Below, piece by piece: positions 1-7,737 of a DNA stretch of 21,772 bases. Each line of letters begins with the position of its first letter. Within the stretch, counting starts at the first letter, position 1. The stretch is from contig NZ_DAVG01000016.1 in assembly GCF_002505485.1 (NCBI RefSeq), positions 1 to 21,772 on the forward strand, in the 5' to 3' direction. The DNA comes from Methanosarcina sp. UBA5. Its GTDB lineage: Archaea; Halobacteriota; Methanosarcinia; Methanosarcinales; Methanosarcinaceae. A program made the position numbers and the translations under genes. Under the pieces are notes generated by a model. That model did not search any database, was not told the DNA's origin, and saw only the letters and a list, made by a program, of their open reading frames with translations.

Positions 1-418
1 TTGTTAAGTCAGAAACTATAGTTTAATTCAAGATCTGTCCTTCTGCTAATTTTTTGATAATTCTTCCCATTATCTTTTTTTAACTTGCAGACTCCTAAGA
101 TTAAGCCTGTATACAAGTTTTGATAACTTCATTTTCCAGATTTTTAATAACCCATTTCCAATTCCGGCTACCATATATCCTGTTTCTATCAGGTTCTCTG
201 AGATATTTCTTTTCAGATATAACGATTGATCAGGCAAGATTTATCTTGCAAAAAATAGCCGGAAGTATCAAAAGCTGAAAGCTCATTCTCTTTTATGGAT
301 TCAAGAAATACCTGCTTTATTTCTCAATTTTTTCTGCCTCTGTTATCAAGTTCTCACACAAAGAGTTATAAAAAACTCCCCATTCCCTTTTAAGCTTGAC
401 CTTATCACTTTTTTAATT
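1..418. other. No intact gene; AT-rich, possible decayed coding on minus strand
   Basis: No convincing gene. Read on the minus strand, short open stretches occur in alternating frames: one around 315-380 contains ENLITEAEKIEK, one around 210-330 contains VFLESIKENELSAFD, and one around 115-210 contains EKKYLREPDRNRIYG. All are interrupted by stops and frame changes. They have a protein-like composition, but I do not recognise the family, so this is at most an unidentified pseudogene lying downstream of the PKD fragment. Confidence 0.3.
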
Positions 419-646
419 TAAAATGTTCTTTACTTTTTGGCTACAATAATATCCAGAAATGGTTTTGGTGTTACTTCCCTTAGTATTCTTTACTGTCAGT
501 TTAACAGTATATTTTCCTGCTTTACTGTATTTATATACAGGGTTCTTGGCTGTTGAATAAGTTCCATCTCCCAAGTTCCATTTCCATAACGTTGGACTAT
601 TGGCGCTTTTATCAGTATTTCTAAATAAGGAAATTAATTCCCTTAC
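419..646 (-). pseudogene. PKD-domain fragment of a surface protein
   Basis: The minus strand is open for about 75 codons between a TGA at 649-647 and a TAA at 421-419. It reads as most of one PKD domain: TDKSANSPTLWKWNLGDGTY, then NPVYKYSKAGKYTVKLTV. The W-x-W-N-L-G-D-G motif and the K-Y-T-V-x-L-T-V strand are diagnostic of PKD domains in archaeal envelope proteins. There is no start codon, signal peptide or other domain, so this is the C-terminal scrap of a longer gene. The same domain type occurs three times in the intact surface protein at 7738-11148, so it may derive from a paralogue of that gene. Confidence 0.75.
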
Positions 647-981
647 TCAGGTTTCAGAAATGACACTTAATTTTTTCTTTTGACTCTTATATTTATAAAA
701 GTTAAATTATTAGATAATTGTGAGAAAAATTGACTTTACCAATTATAGAGGCGCTGGGAGAAAAAAGAGAGGTGCAATTTTGGTAGTATCTTGAAGGCTT
801 GCTATCAGGAAATACTGATTAGAAAAAGAAGATGAGAATTGTAGGAAGCAGTGATGTAGCTTACTGCGTGTCTGCAGACACACAATGTCTGTTCACAAAG
901 TTAGTTATAATTTTTTAATTATAATTTTTTATAAATAACTTCCAGACTTTTCCCTTGAAGGCCAGCTTGAGGTTAAGTAAT
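647..981. other. Intergenic; short palindrome and AT-rich promoter-like stretch
   Basis: No gene is visible. It contains a perfect 14-bp palindrome, GTGTCTGCAGACAC, at 868-881. Around 904-933 there is a direct repeat of TATAATTTTTT, whose second copy runs into TTTTTTATAAATAA. The latter is a plausible TATA box for the small ORF at 982. Confidence 0.4.
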
Positions 982-1065
982 ATGCCCAAAATCTTTAACG
1001 ATTACATTCTGGAAAAGATGGAAAATAAGAACGCGAAAAAGACAGGGAAAAGTAGTGAAAAATGA
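982..1065 (+). CDS. Possible 27-aa small protein
   Basis: A short ORF starting MPKIFNDYILEKMENK and ending in a lysine/serine-rich tail. I do not recognise it. Support is positional only: a GAGGTT Shine-Dalgarno-like sequence at 969-974 lies 7 nt before the ATG, and a TTTATAAATA-like TATA element lies about 50 bp upstream. The predicted peptide is basic and amphipathic, with no membrane segment. It could equally be a chance ORF or the remnant of a larger gene. Confidence 0.25.
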   Translation: MPKIFNDYILEKMENKNAKKTGKSSEK

Positions 1066-1142
1066 TAAAACAGTATTTATAGGCTTTGAGCACTGAGTAA
1101 TAAATCGGTTGTAAGGTGGTTCACAAGGTTGACTTTCACCTA

Positions 1143-1330
1143 TGAAGTTATATTACGGGATCAGTTTTGAAGCTGTCCTGAATTTGCTTCATTTTACGGA
1201 TACGCGTTAATGAAGTTATATTACGGGATCAGTTTTGAAGCTGTCCTGAATTTGCTTCATTTTACAGATACGCGCAATGAAGTGTATTGCGGGATCAGAT
1301 TTCAAGCTGTCCTGAATTTACTTCACAGAT
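1143..1330. repeat. Tandem 68-bp repeat, 2.8 copies
   Basis: Three consecutive units start at 1143 (68 bp), 1211 (67 bp) and 1278 (about 53 bp, truncated and diverged). Copies 1 and 2 are nearly identical, differing by one substitution (ACGGATA versus ACAGATA) and at the junction; copy 3 has several changes. Each unit begins TGAAGTTATATTACGGGATC, or a variant of it. TGAAG at the start and CTTCA about 45 bp later, with internal TCAG and CTGA, make a quasi-palindrome that could fold. It encodes no gene. Around it, 1066-1142 and 1331-1523 hold nothing recognisable beyond AT-rich sequence and a CCTGTAGCAGG mini-hairpin near 1510. Confidence 0.85.
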
Positions 1331-1523
1331 TACTCCCTCATGAACCAATTAATTGTATGTAAATCATATTATAAAAACATAATGATTAAATTGGATATTA
1401 TTAAATCAGTTTATTAAAAGAATCATTCCAAAACTTGGTCACCACTATTTTATTTGATTAATTTCCCGAATTCTGTCTCAGGAGGACGGTGTCCTTTTCG
1501 CTCCGCTGCCTGTAGCAGGATGA

Positions 1524-1770
1524 GTTTATACAATTCCGGTTATTTCAATCGATACTGAAAAAAAAGTAATTATTGGCTTTAAAATAAGTAAGAAAACTGA
1601 TCACGAAATAAAACATGCAAATGCTTTGATAAAACAAGTTCAAAGAGAAAAGAAAGCAAAATGTTATTTGATGGATAAAAGATATGATTCGGAAAAACTA
1701 CATTCTTTTATTAGAGAAGAAATTAAGGTGAATTCAGTAATTCCAGTGAAAAAAAGAAAAAGAACATCCA
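1524..1770 (+). pseudogene. Internal fragment of a DDE transposase
   Basis: This frame is open from just after a TGA at 1521. It reads YTIPVISIDTEKK, then KTDHEIKHANALIKQV, YLMDKRYDSEKLHSFIREE and VIPVKKRKR. The DKRYDSEKLH segment followed by a basic VIPVKKRKR block resembles the central region of IS4/IS5-like DDE transposases common in methanogens; D and Y of the Dx(K/R)YD motif belong to the catalytic core. The N-terminal part, the final glutamate region and both terminal inverted repeats are missing. Its right edge abuts the remains of the pentapeptide-repeat gene, which suggests the IS inserted there and was then deleted. The exact IS family is uncertain. Confidence 0.6.
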
Positions 1771-2908
1771 TTGATTTATCTAATTTTTATTGTCACTGTT
1801 ATGGCTATAATATCGTTATTATTAGTGCTCCCATATTTACAAGTAAAGTATCACGGGATAACTAATACTACAAAAATGACAACGTTAAAAACCAGTATCG
1901 TGGGACGTTGGTTTAAATAATTGGAGAAGGTGCTGTACTAGTAGGTCTTTATTTTGCTTGGGGAAATCTTACAGTTGCTAGGGAAAGCCAGCTCACCGAA
2001 CGTTTTACTAGAGCAATTGAACAGTTGGGAAATCCAGCAATAGAGATTAGGTTAGGTGGAATATATGTACTTGAAAGAATTGCAAATGAATCTGATAAAG
2101 ACTACTTGCCAATAATGAAGATTTTAGCTGCGTATGTTAGGGAGAAATCACTTATTAAAAGGGGAAATACAGAAAACAAAGATTCTGAAGAACAAGAGAA
2201 GGATAAGGAACTTTCTACAGATATCCAAGTAGTTCTTGAAGTTATATGTAAGCGTGAACACTCATTCAATGAGAATTAGATCTACGAAATGTAAATATAC
2301 GGAAAGCCAGACTTTCTAAAGCTCACATTGAGTGTGCTGATCTTAGTGAGCTGATATCTGGGGAGCTGACCTTGCAGAGGCTTCACCTTAAATCCACCCA
2401 ATTGTATAAGATCCATCTTGAAGATGCTGCCCTTGTAGCAGCTCATCTTGAAAATACTGACATGGTAGGAGCTCATCTTGAAAGAGCTTATCTTCAAGGG
2501 AGTGATCTTAAAGATGCTACTCTTATGAATGCACATCTTGAAGATGCTCATCTTGAAAATGCCGTTCTCGTAAGAGCATTCCTTGAAGAAACTCACTTTG
2601 ACAGAGCCCATCTTGAAAGAACTCACTTTGAATATGCTCATCTCAAAGAAGCTTATCTTATTGATACTCACCTCAAAGGAATTCATTTTGAAATAGCTAA
2701 TCTTGAAGTAGCTCATTTTGAAGGAGCTGATCTAGAAGAAGCCCATCTTGAAGGAGCTGATCTAAGAGGTGCTAACATTAAAGCAGTTAAGAATTTAATA
2801 ATTGATCAACTTTTTAATGTCAAAACACTTTATAAAGGAGAATTAGACGACGAGCTTGAAATTCCATTAAAAGAGAAGCGTCCTGATCTGTTTGAAAAAG
2901 CCTTATGA
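1771..2908 (+). pseudogene. Pentapeptide-repeat membrane protein, multiply broken
   Basis: Three reading frames join into one protein. The first (about 1771-1875) has a membrane helix, IFIVTVMAIISLLLVLPYLQ, followed by YHGITNTT. The second (about 1875-2275) has NQYRGTLV, an in-frame TAA at 1914-1916, then VGLYFAWGNL, ERFTRAIEQLGNPAIEIRLG and ERIANESDKDYLPI, the conserved juxtamembrane region of Methanosarcina pentapeptide-repeat proteins. The third (about 2276-2908) holds roughly 20 pentapeptide units of A-(H/D/N)-L-x-x type, such as ADLEEAHLEGADLRGAN. Lesions are a frameshift near 1875, the TAA (probably from CAA) and a frameshift near 2270-2276. The N-terminus is cut by the transposase fragment. 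Pentapeptide repeats form a right-handed quadrilateral beta-helix; the function of this family is not known. Confidence 0.8.
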
Positions 2909-3253
2909 AAATAATCGATTAACAATTTTAAAATGCATTATCAGAAAAAACGGCTACGCAAAATGCCAGTTTCTTAAGATTATTTAAGATTAAAAAGGTT
3001 TTGGGGAAAAAGAATCTAGCTACCTGCGAAACTTCGAATGAATTCATATCTGTATGGAAGTTTTCGTCGTATATTATTTCTTTATCCGATTTGAATACCT
3101 GATTTGGTATGCAAATACTTAACTAAGCGGCTAAATATCCAGTTAAATCCCTAGATACTTAGTTTAATTATTTCTCAGTTAGTCCTTTATGTCGTCATGC
3201 AGTGATTTGTGGTTTCTATTTCTTTAATTTCTACTCGAAAGGCAGCAAGCTCA
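2909..3253. other. Intergenic, no feature recognised
   Basis: AT-rich spacer between the pentapeptide pseudogene and the convergent small gene on the minus strand. I see no coding signal, RNA or repeat. Confidence 0.5.
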
Positions 3254-3466
3254 TTATACGAGCTTTATTTCATACCAGTCCGAGAGTTCTGCATCAAGAA
3301 CCCCTTCATGGACCATCTTCTCGATCTCGTTTTCAACCTGGCCGTAAGTGAACTTATAGTCGTACGAGATTGCGGAGATGACATCCGGACTATGGCAGAA
3401 TCTGTTCGGAAACGCTTCATTGAACATTGCTACGTTTTCGAGAATCAAATTCCTGAGTCTTTCCAT
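3254..3466 (-). CDS. Small conserved-looking protein, possible winged-helix fold
   Basis: A 70-aa intact ORF with MERLRNLILENVAMFNEAFP at the N-terminus and EKMVHEGVLDAELSDWYEI near the end. The start is well supported by a strong Shine-Dalgarno sequence, GAGGTGAT, 6 nt upstream. The pattern of a helix, a polar turn (YDYKFTYGQVENEIEKMVHEG) and a short terminal strand (WYEIKL) resembles a small winged-helix or DNA-binding unit, but no diagnostic motif is present and I do not recognise the family. There is no signal peptide, membrane segment or cysteine. It is one of very few intact genes in the first 5 kb. TATA-like sequences upstream near 3545-3600 make an independent promoter likely. Confidence 0.7.
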   Translation of the reverse strand: MERLRNLILENVAMFNEAFPNRFCHSPDVISAISYDYKFTYGQVENEIEKMVHEGVLDAELSDWYEIKLV

Positions 3467-3472
3467 TTTTAT

Positions 3473-3480
3473 ATCACCTC
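3473..3480 (-). promoter_or_regulatory. Strong Shine-Dalgarno site for the 70-aa gene
   Basis: GAGGTGAT on the minus strand is complementary to the archaeal 16S rRNA 3' end. It lies 6 nt before the ATG at 3466 and fixes that start. Most other intact genes here lack such a site. Confidence 0.75.
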
Positions 3481-3817
3481 TTTTTTATTGTATTTAGTTT
3501 TCTGTTATCTTAGGTTTTGGTTATGCTTCCTAACAATCACTATATTCACTTGCCAACTATATATAGGTTTTCCTAATATTCTATATATTTATATTATATC
3601 TTTAAACATTTGCTAAATGGAATATGTAATGTTAATAGGCTGTGATTTGGAACTTGGAGCTTTCAGAATAGAATAATTTCAAAGCTTGGATATTTGAAGG
3701 TAATAAAATCAAGCTGAATAGAAATCGAGATGGATATATCAAGATGAATAAAAACCATGATAAAAAGAAAACCAAGATAATATACAATAAGGAATAATAT
3801 AAACTAAATATAGATTT

Positions 3818-4445
3818 GTGAAATTAAGGAAAAATCTAAACTCAGAAAAAAGGACAGCGAGAGGCTACAGGCTTAATCTGTCTCATATAGTCAGGGTGGC
3901 AAATGGCTTCAGAAAAGTTCCGATTCCGGAGTTTACAGTCCACCAGCACTGCGGGGCTGCAACTTACCTGTTCTTTGAAGAAAGGCATTTTATCCGATTA
4001 CAGATTTTATTGATGTCAATGGTTTCCTTGAGTTCATAGAGGAAGTAACCCCTATATAAATGGGAACGGAAGCCGGGTCCGAATCCTTGCAAAGGTCATA
4101 AGGGAAATACCAGGGTACATTGACGAAAGCAGGGGACCAAAATCAACAAACATAGCCCGCATGATCCTTGATGTACTTAAATCCAAGGATTAAGAAAATA
4201 CAGTGCGTTTCCATAGAAACACCCTGTTCATCGGAATAATGCACTTTAAGGATCTGTATAATATAAACCTCGAAAGAGTCAAAAGTGTGGAGTTCATTAT
4301 GTGTGAAGTTCATTATTCTACACCAGACGGCAGGATAATTCCGTTTTGCACATACAACACGCTTTATAGAGATTCGGTTGAACTTAAATTCTCAACGCCT
4401 TATATGCTAACGAATAAACTGGGTAGCAATGACGTAAAAATATAA
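3818..4445 (+). pseudogene. C-terminal fragment of an MJ0619/Tes-like radical SAM protein
   Basis: Three frames combine. Frame one (3818 to about 3982) ends VPIPEFTVHQHCGAATYLFF. Frame two (about 3982-4059) reads FYPITDFIDVNGFLEFIEEV. Frame three (4059-4445) reads RVRILAKVIREIPGYID, an in-frame TAA at 4191-4193, then HRNTLFIGIMHFKDLYN and HYSTPDGRIIPFCTYNTLYR. The blocks CGAATYLF, YPITDFI(D/N), LFIGxMHF and PDGRIIPFCTYN in that order are what I know from the C-terminal half of MJ0619-type radical SAM proteins, the family that includes the archaeal tetraether lipid synthase. The radical SAM core with its CxxxCxxC cluster motif is absent. With two frameshifts, a stop and no N-terminus it cannot be functional. 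Confidence 0.65.
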
Positions 4446-4625
4446 CTAATGAAAGTCAGAAATTGGAATCTAAAATAATCTGAGATCAGAGGAGAGTTAC
4501 AAACTATCAGAAGGGTTATCAAAAGAGTTATCAAAAATCGTATAACGAAAAGCCTTTTAGATTTTTAAAGTGATCCATAAGGCCTGGTCCAAATTTAATG
4601 TAGTTTAGTTCTGTACTCAGTTAAG

Positions 4626-4689
4626 TTACTACTTATTTAAGCTATTACTTATTTAAGTTATGACTTATTTAAATTACGTACCTTATTTG
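4626..4689. repeat. Imperfect 16-bp tandem repeat, four copies
   Basis: Four adjoining 16-bp units: TTACTACTTATTTAAG, CTATTACTTATTTAAG, TTATGACTTATTTAAA and TTACGTACCTTATTTG. The core is ACTTATTTAA; the fourth copy is the most diverged. The period is strict, about one and a half helical turns. It lies between a pseudogene end and the 3' end of the DUF2173 gene and overlaps no ORF I believe in. Confidence 0.7.
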
Positions 4690-4944
4690 TACGTCTTCTT
4701 TATACATCGGGACTGACCCTATGGACCAAGTATAATTATGTAAGTTATAGTATAATAAAACAATGATATATGTCTACTTTTTAGCGGTACTGCGAAAAAG
4801 GTGCAACCTGATTTTGAGGCTTGAGTTCAAGTTCCGGACGAGCCACGAACAAGCTAAGGGCAGGCTATTAAAAAGGGTTACAGATAAATCCGGCGAATTA
4901 CCCATAATACGGGGCAGACTTTCCTGATAAAAATTAAATAATTA

Positions 4945-4978
4945 CCTGACCCAGGCTGGCCAGCCAGATTTATTCAGG
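4945..4978 (-). terminator. Hairpin downstream of the DUF2173 gene
   Basis: A perfect 12-bp palindrome, GGCTGGCCAGCC (4954-4965), is flanked by an outer CCTGA/TCAGG pair. It starts about 18 nt past the minus-strand stop at 4997 and is followed on that strand by an AT-rich tract. Position and structure suit a 3'-end element; archaeal termination depends mainly on T-tracts, so the role is tentative. Confidence 0.35.
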
Positions 4979-4996
4979 CACTGATATATTCAGTCC

Positions 4997-5347
4997 TTAA
5001 CACATCCCCAAGGCCGTAAAGAGCTTCTTTAAATCTGCCTTTGACCTCTCAACAAAAACCCCTCTTGTTCCCGAGATCATAACAATCCAGTCCCCGCCGC
5101 TGTACATCCAGTTTTGCTGAGGCACCCAGTTCATTTTATAGAGCTGCGTGTAAGCGCTGGCCAGAGCATCGAACATTAGATTCACGGCTCCGCAGAATTT
5201 GGCGGTCATATCAGCCATCTCTTTTGGCATTCCATCCCTGGACTTATACTCCACAAGCTTTCCTTCGGGACTGAAAATCCCGGCTGCCATTACCCCATCA
5301 AACTTCAGAAGCTCATCTAAAGAGAGATTACACTCTTTTCCATTCAT
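4997..5347 (-). CDS. DUF2173 family protein (roadblock/LC7-like)
   Basis: A 116-aa protein matching the usual size and layout of DUF2173. It has SLDELLKFDGVMAAGIFSPE at residues 9-28, KLVEYKS at about 30, then KEMADMTAKFCGAVNLMFD, MNWVPQQNWMYSGGDW and GVFVERSKADLKKLFTALG. The family is related to roadblock/longin-like small domains that dimerise and often act with regulatory GTPases; its role in methanogens is not established. It is soluble, with no signal peptide. The ATG at 5347 is preceded by a G-rich stretch, GGGGGTTAG, a weak Shine-Dalgarno match. No neighbouring gene is co-directional, so it appears monocistronic. The best TATA-like element (near 5577-5588) would give a leader of about 200 nt. 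Confidence 0.85.
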   Translation of the reverse strand: MNGKECNLSLDELLKFDGVMAAGIFSPEGKLVEYKSRDGMPKEMADMTAKFCGAVNLMFDALASAYTQLYKMNWVPQQNWMYSGGDWIVMISGTRGVFVERSKADLKKLFTALGMC

Positions 5348-5799
5348 ATACTAACCCCCAACTAAATTCAGGATATCCTATCAAAGGTTTATGCCTATGA
5401 ACTTATACAGATGAACTGTTAGCTAATCTAAGAATTTCCGAGCGGTTTCATCCTTCGAATTGCCTTTTACAATCCACAGGCTTTCCCCCATCCTCTATGA
5501 ATGACTCAGTTCAGCGAAATAATGTTCCTTCGGGCCTTGTTTTGCATAAAGGAATAAAAAAGGGATTAACATGATATTATATATAAATATCAAATTAAAA
5601 AAAGAAAATTAAAAACTTAATTTTAGATCAAAGTTTCTAATGAATTATAATTTTCTCAGGTTAGAGAAATTAATGAGAACTCGAGTTTCAATTTTCTTAT
5701 TCCTTTCCTTTCCGCACATATTTTCCTTAATTTTTCGCTCACAGACACCAATATTGAAGTAAAAAAAGCTTTTATACTTCGCATGTACACTGAGAATCC
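5348..5799. other. Intergenic between divergent genes; long leader candidate
   Basis: This separates the divergent DUF2173 and M23-like genes. On the minus strand a TTTATATATAAT TATA-like element lies at about 5577-5588, over 200 bp from the DUF2173 start. Inside that possible leader is a 22-aa minus-strand ORF (5491-5423) beginning MGESLWIVKGNSKDETARKF, preceded by AGAGG. It may be a leader peptide, an unrelated small gene or a remnant. Nothing else is recognised. Confidence 0.35.
5771..5778 (+). promoter_or_regulatory. TATA box of the M23-like gene, leaderless start
   Basis: TTTATACT, preceded by an A-rich BRE-like run, is centred about 26 bp before the ATG at 5800. No Shine-Dalgarno sequence precedes that ATG, so transcription probably starts at or next to the start codon. 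Confidence 0.6.
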
Positions 5800-6390
5800 A
5801 TGAAAATCTGGCCTCTAAAAACAAAGGTTCAAGAAAACACAGCACCTGAAAAAGCAGTTATAGAGAACACAGGCCTCAAGAAATTTCAGGTTCCGCAAAA
5901 AGGAGAAGCTGGCTCCTTCTGGGAAAACCGGGGAGACCGATACCACTGTGGAGTTGACCTGTATGCTCCTGAAAACACGGAGGTCGTCTCGATTGAAGAA
6001 GGAATTGCCGTAGAAACCGGTCTGATGACCTCGCCTGAGATATTGCCTTACTGGAACTCGACTTATTACGTGATTATCAAACATAGCAGGGGGCTGTTCT
6101 GCAAATACGGAGAACTTTCAGGCTTTAATGTGAGAAAGGGAGACGAAATAGAAGCAGGAAATTTGATAGGGCGTGTAGCGATGGTCCTGAACTCCAAGAA
6201 AATTGATAGTTCCTGCCCGCTTTACATCCAGAAGCTGAAAAACAAAAATCCAAGTATGCTCCATTTTGAAGTCTGGAGGAGTGAACCCATTACCGCTCAC
6301 AGGAATTATCTCGGAGGCAACTGGTTTGCCGAGGAAAGACCTGAAAACCTGGTAGACCCTACCGGATACCTTGAACGATTAGATTTGTAA
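5800..6390 (+). CDS. M23/LytM-like peptidase-fold protein lacking the catalytic His
   Basis: A 196-aa protein. The LytM/M23 fold is shown by RYHCGVDLYAPENTEVVSIE (residues 47-66; HxxxD ligands H49 and D53), YYVIIKHSRGLFCKYGELS at about 88-106, VRKGDEIEAGNLIGRV at about 110-125, and SMLHFEVWR around 152-160. M23 enzymes normally carry HLHFE here; the first, catalytic His is Met153, while the zinc-binding His155 remains. So the zinc site looks preserved but hydrolysis is doubtful. There is no signal peptide or membrane helix, so it is probably cytoplasmic, which is odd for a family that usually cleaves cell-wall peptides, and Methanosarcina has no murein. The ATG is fixed by the promoter 26 bp upstream (leaderless). 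It appears monocistronic. Confidence 0.8.
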   Translation: MKIWPLKTKVQENTAPEKAVIENTGLKKFQVPQKGEAGSFWENRGDRYHCGVDLYAPENTEVVSIEEGIAVETGLMTSPEILPYWNSTYYVIIKHSRGLFCKYGELSGFNVRKGDEIEAGNLIGRVAMVLNSKKIDSSCPLYIQKLKNKNPSMLHFEVWRSEPITAHRNYLGGNWFAEERPENLVDPTGYLERLDL

Positions 6391-6526
6391 TATCCTGTTT
6401 TCATACTCGACAACCACCTGTGATCTTATATAATAAAGAAACTAAAGTTTTTATCAAGCAAGGAATGTAGGAAATACTCACAGCTTGTTGCCATCTTAGC
6501 TATCTGGTTGGTATTCTATAGAAAAT

Positions 6527-7248
6527 GTGAAATCTAAAGCGTTGGGAGCCGAGGAGAAAATAAAGCAATTTGAGAAAACTTACGTAATCAAAAATTATTA
6601 CCTTGTTATTGGAGGGGAAAAAGCCTATTTTTATAAAATTAATTTGAATAACATTTCTTTTCTTCTAGGCCTTGGCATCCCTGAATACATCATCCCTGCG
6701 GTTCCCTGCCACGAGGTTGCATATATACTTCCTTCTCTTCAAAAACTCCCTCTGAGGCCGGAGAAAGACGGACATCCGGAGGAAATAGAGAGCGAAAGCC
6801 AGACCAAAAGCCGCCAGGTAATTGAGATCTTTATCCGACCTGAAGACGAAAGGCCCATTTCTTTTTTCGAAAAGCTTGTAACCTCCTTTCCTGACGATGT
6901 AATCGCAGGAAGTTACCCTGAATACGGCATGCTGTTTTTATCTTACGCCAGGAAAGGAGAAATCTGTCCTGATGGCTGCCCGGGCCCAAGAGACCGCTGC
7001 CCTACATTTGAGCGGAAAAAGCCAGAACCCATTACGGAATATACGGGAAAACTTCTCCGGAAGCTGCCAGGCTGGGTCTTTGAGAGCCACCAAATGAAGC
7101 CGGGCATAGGAGGGCTGGAAATGAGTTCAAGCAAAACCTGCTGGAGATCCTTGAGTTTTTAAGAGACATTAAAGAAAACAGGAGCCCAGATAGGTCTGAA
7201 AACTTTGAGGGCAGGACTTTTTTAGTTGCTACCACCTGCACATGCTAG
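6527..7248 (+). pseudogene. Cysteine-rich protein of unknown function, frameshifted near its C-terminus
   Basis: A GTG-start frame runs 6527-7162 (211 codons). It has YYLVIGGEKAYFYKINLNN near residue 25, GIPEYIIPAVPCHEVAYILP near 50-70, FIRPEDERPISFFEKLV near 105, and a cysteine cluster CPDGCPGPRDRCPTF near 147-161, followed by ESHQMKPGIGGLE. After codon 199 the natural sequence continues in another frame: EFKQNLLEILEFLRDIKEN and later TFLVATTCTC, ending at a UAG at 7246-7248. A one-base deletion near 7121-7124 (expected ATGGAGTTC) explains the break. The C-x3-C-x6-C set and the terminal C-T-C suggest metal or Fe-S binding, but I do not recognise the family. In the shifted frame a TAA lies eight codons beyond the UAG. 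A TATA-like TTATATAATA occurs near 6426-6436. The deletion could also be a sequencing error. Confidence 0.6.
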
Positions 7249-7471
7249 GGGGTATTTAGAGCTTTTGGGTAATATATCAGTTTATTGAAATGAGATTTTT
7301 TGACCACTAAAACTACGTTTTAATCTTCCTTCTTTTCCTCAACTCTCCATAAAACACATAAATAAAAGCCATTCTAAGTCCATTACAGCCATATTATCAA
7401 CTTGTAAATAGGCTGAATCTTCTGGAGTTCCTCAACTATATTATCAAATATAAAAAGTTATCTTTCAATAT
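7249..7471. other. Intergenic, no feature recognised
   Basis: AT-rich sequence following the cysteine-rich gene. Nothing coding is seen. Together with 7517-7616 it frames the tRNA fragment described next. Confidence 0.4.
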
Positions 7472-7516
7472 GCGAGAGTTGCCCAGCCAGGTCAAAGGCG
7501 TCAGACTTAAGATCTA
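7472..7516 (+). pseudogene. 5' half of a tRNA-Leu
   Basis: The first roughly 45 nt of a tRNA-Leu: GCGAGAGTTGCCCAGCCAGG, then TCAAAGGCG and an anticodon loop CTTAAGA. It closely matches the intact tRNA-Leu starting at 7617, with six or so differences. Homology stops just after the anticodon stem (GATCT); the variable arm, T arm and 3' acceptor strand are missing. It cannot form a tRNA and is a truncated duplicate. Confidence 0.85.
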
Positions 7517-7616
7517 ACATGCAGGACTAAACAAAAGCAGGAAGTAAATCCAACCAAAAGGATAAAAAGTAAAGAGATATAAGAACAGGCAAAAATAAAA
7601 ATATATTTATCAGTGT

Positions 7617-7701
7617 GCGAGGGTTGCCCAGCACGGTCAAAGGCGACGGACTTAAGATCCGTTTACGAAGGTATTCGTGGGTTCGAATCCCACCCCTCGC
7701 A
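7617..7701 (+). tRNA. tRNA-Leu (anticodon UAA)
   Basis: An 85-nt class II tRNA. The acceptor stem is GCGAGGG (7617-7623) with CCCTCGC (7694-7700) and discriminator A7701. The anticodon loop is CTTAAGA with anticodon TAA at 7653-7655, in an ACGGA/TCCGT stem. A long variable arm and a T loop GTTCGAATC are present. CCA is not encoded. A/T-rich sequence (AAAATATATTTAT) just upstream may supply the promoter. The T-rich stretch 7703-7737 separates it from the convergent surface-protein gene and probably serves both for termination. Confidence 0.95.
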
Positions 7702-7737
7702 CTGACTTTTTACATAAGACTTTGGGTTTTTCCTTTT

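Larger units (their letters stand above)
4446..4996. other. Intergenic with a short tandem repeat and a hairpin
   Basis: No gene recognised. It contains the 16-bp tandem repeat at 4626-4689 and a GC-rich hairpin at 4945-4978, annotated separately. The stretch 4780-4930 is more GC-rich than its flanks but has no convincing reading frame. Confidence 0.5.

Noticed and set aside
1143..1330. CRISPR array
   Set aside because: Units adjoin directly with no variable spacers, and no cas genes are present.
2282..2716. 144-aa minus-strand ORF with repeated FKMS-like units
   Set aside because: It is the antisense shadow of the pentapeptide repeats; the periodicity comes from the plus-strand coding sequence.
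5645..5845. 66-aa minus-strand ORF
   Set aside because: It covers the promoter and start of the M23-like gene and has atypical composition; no supporting signal.
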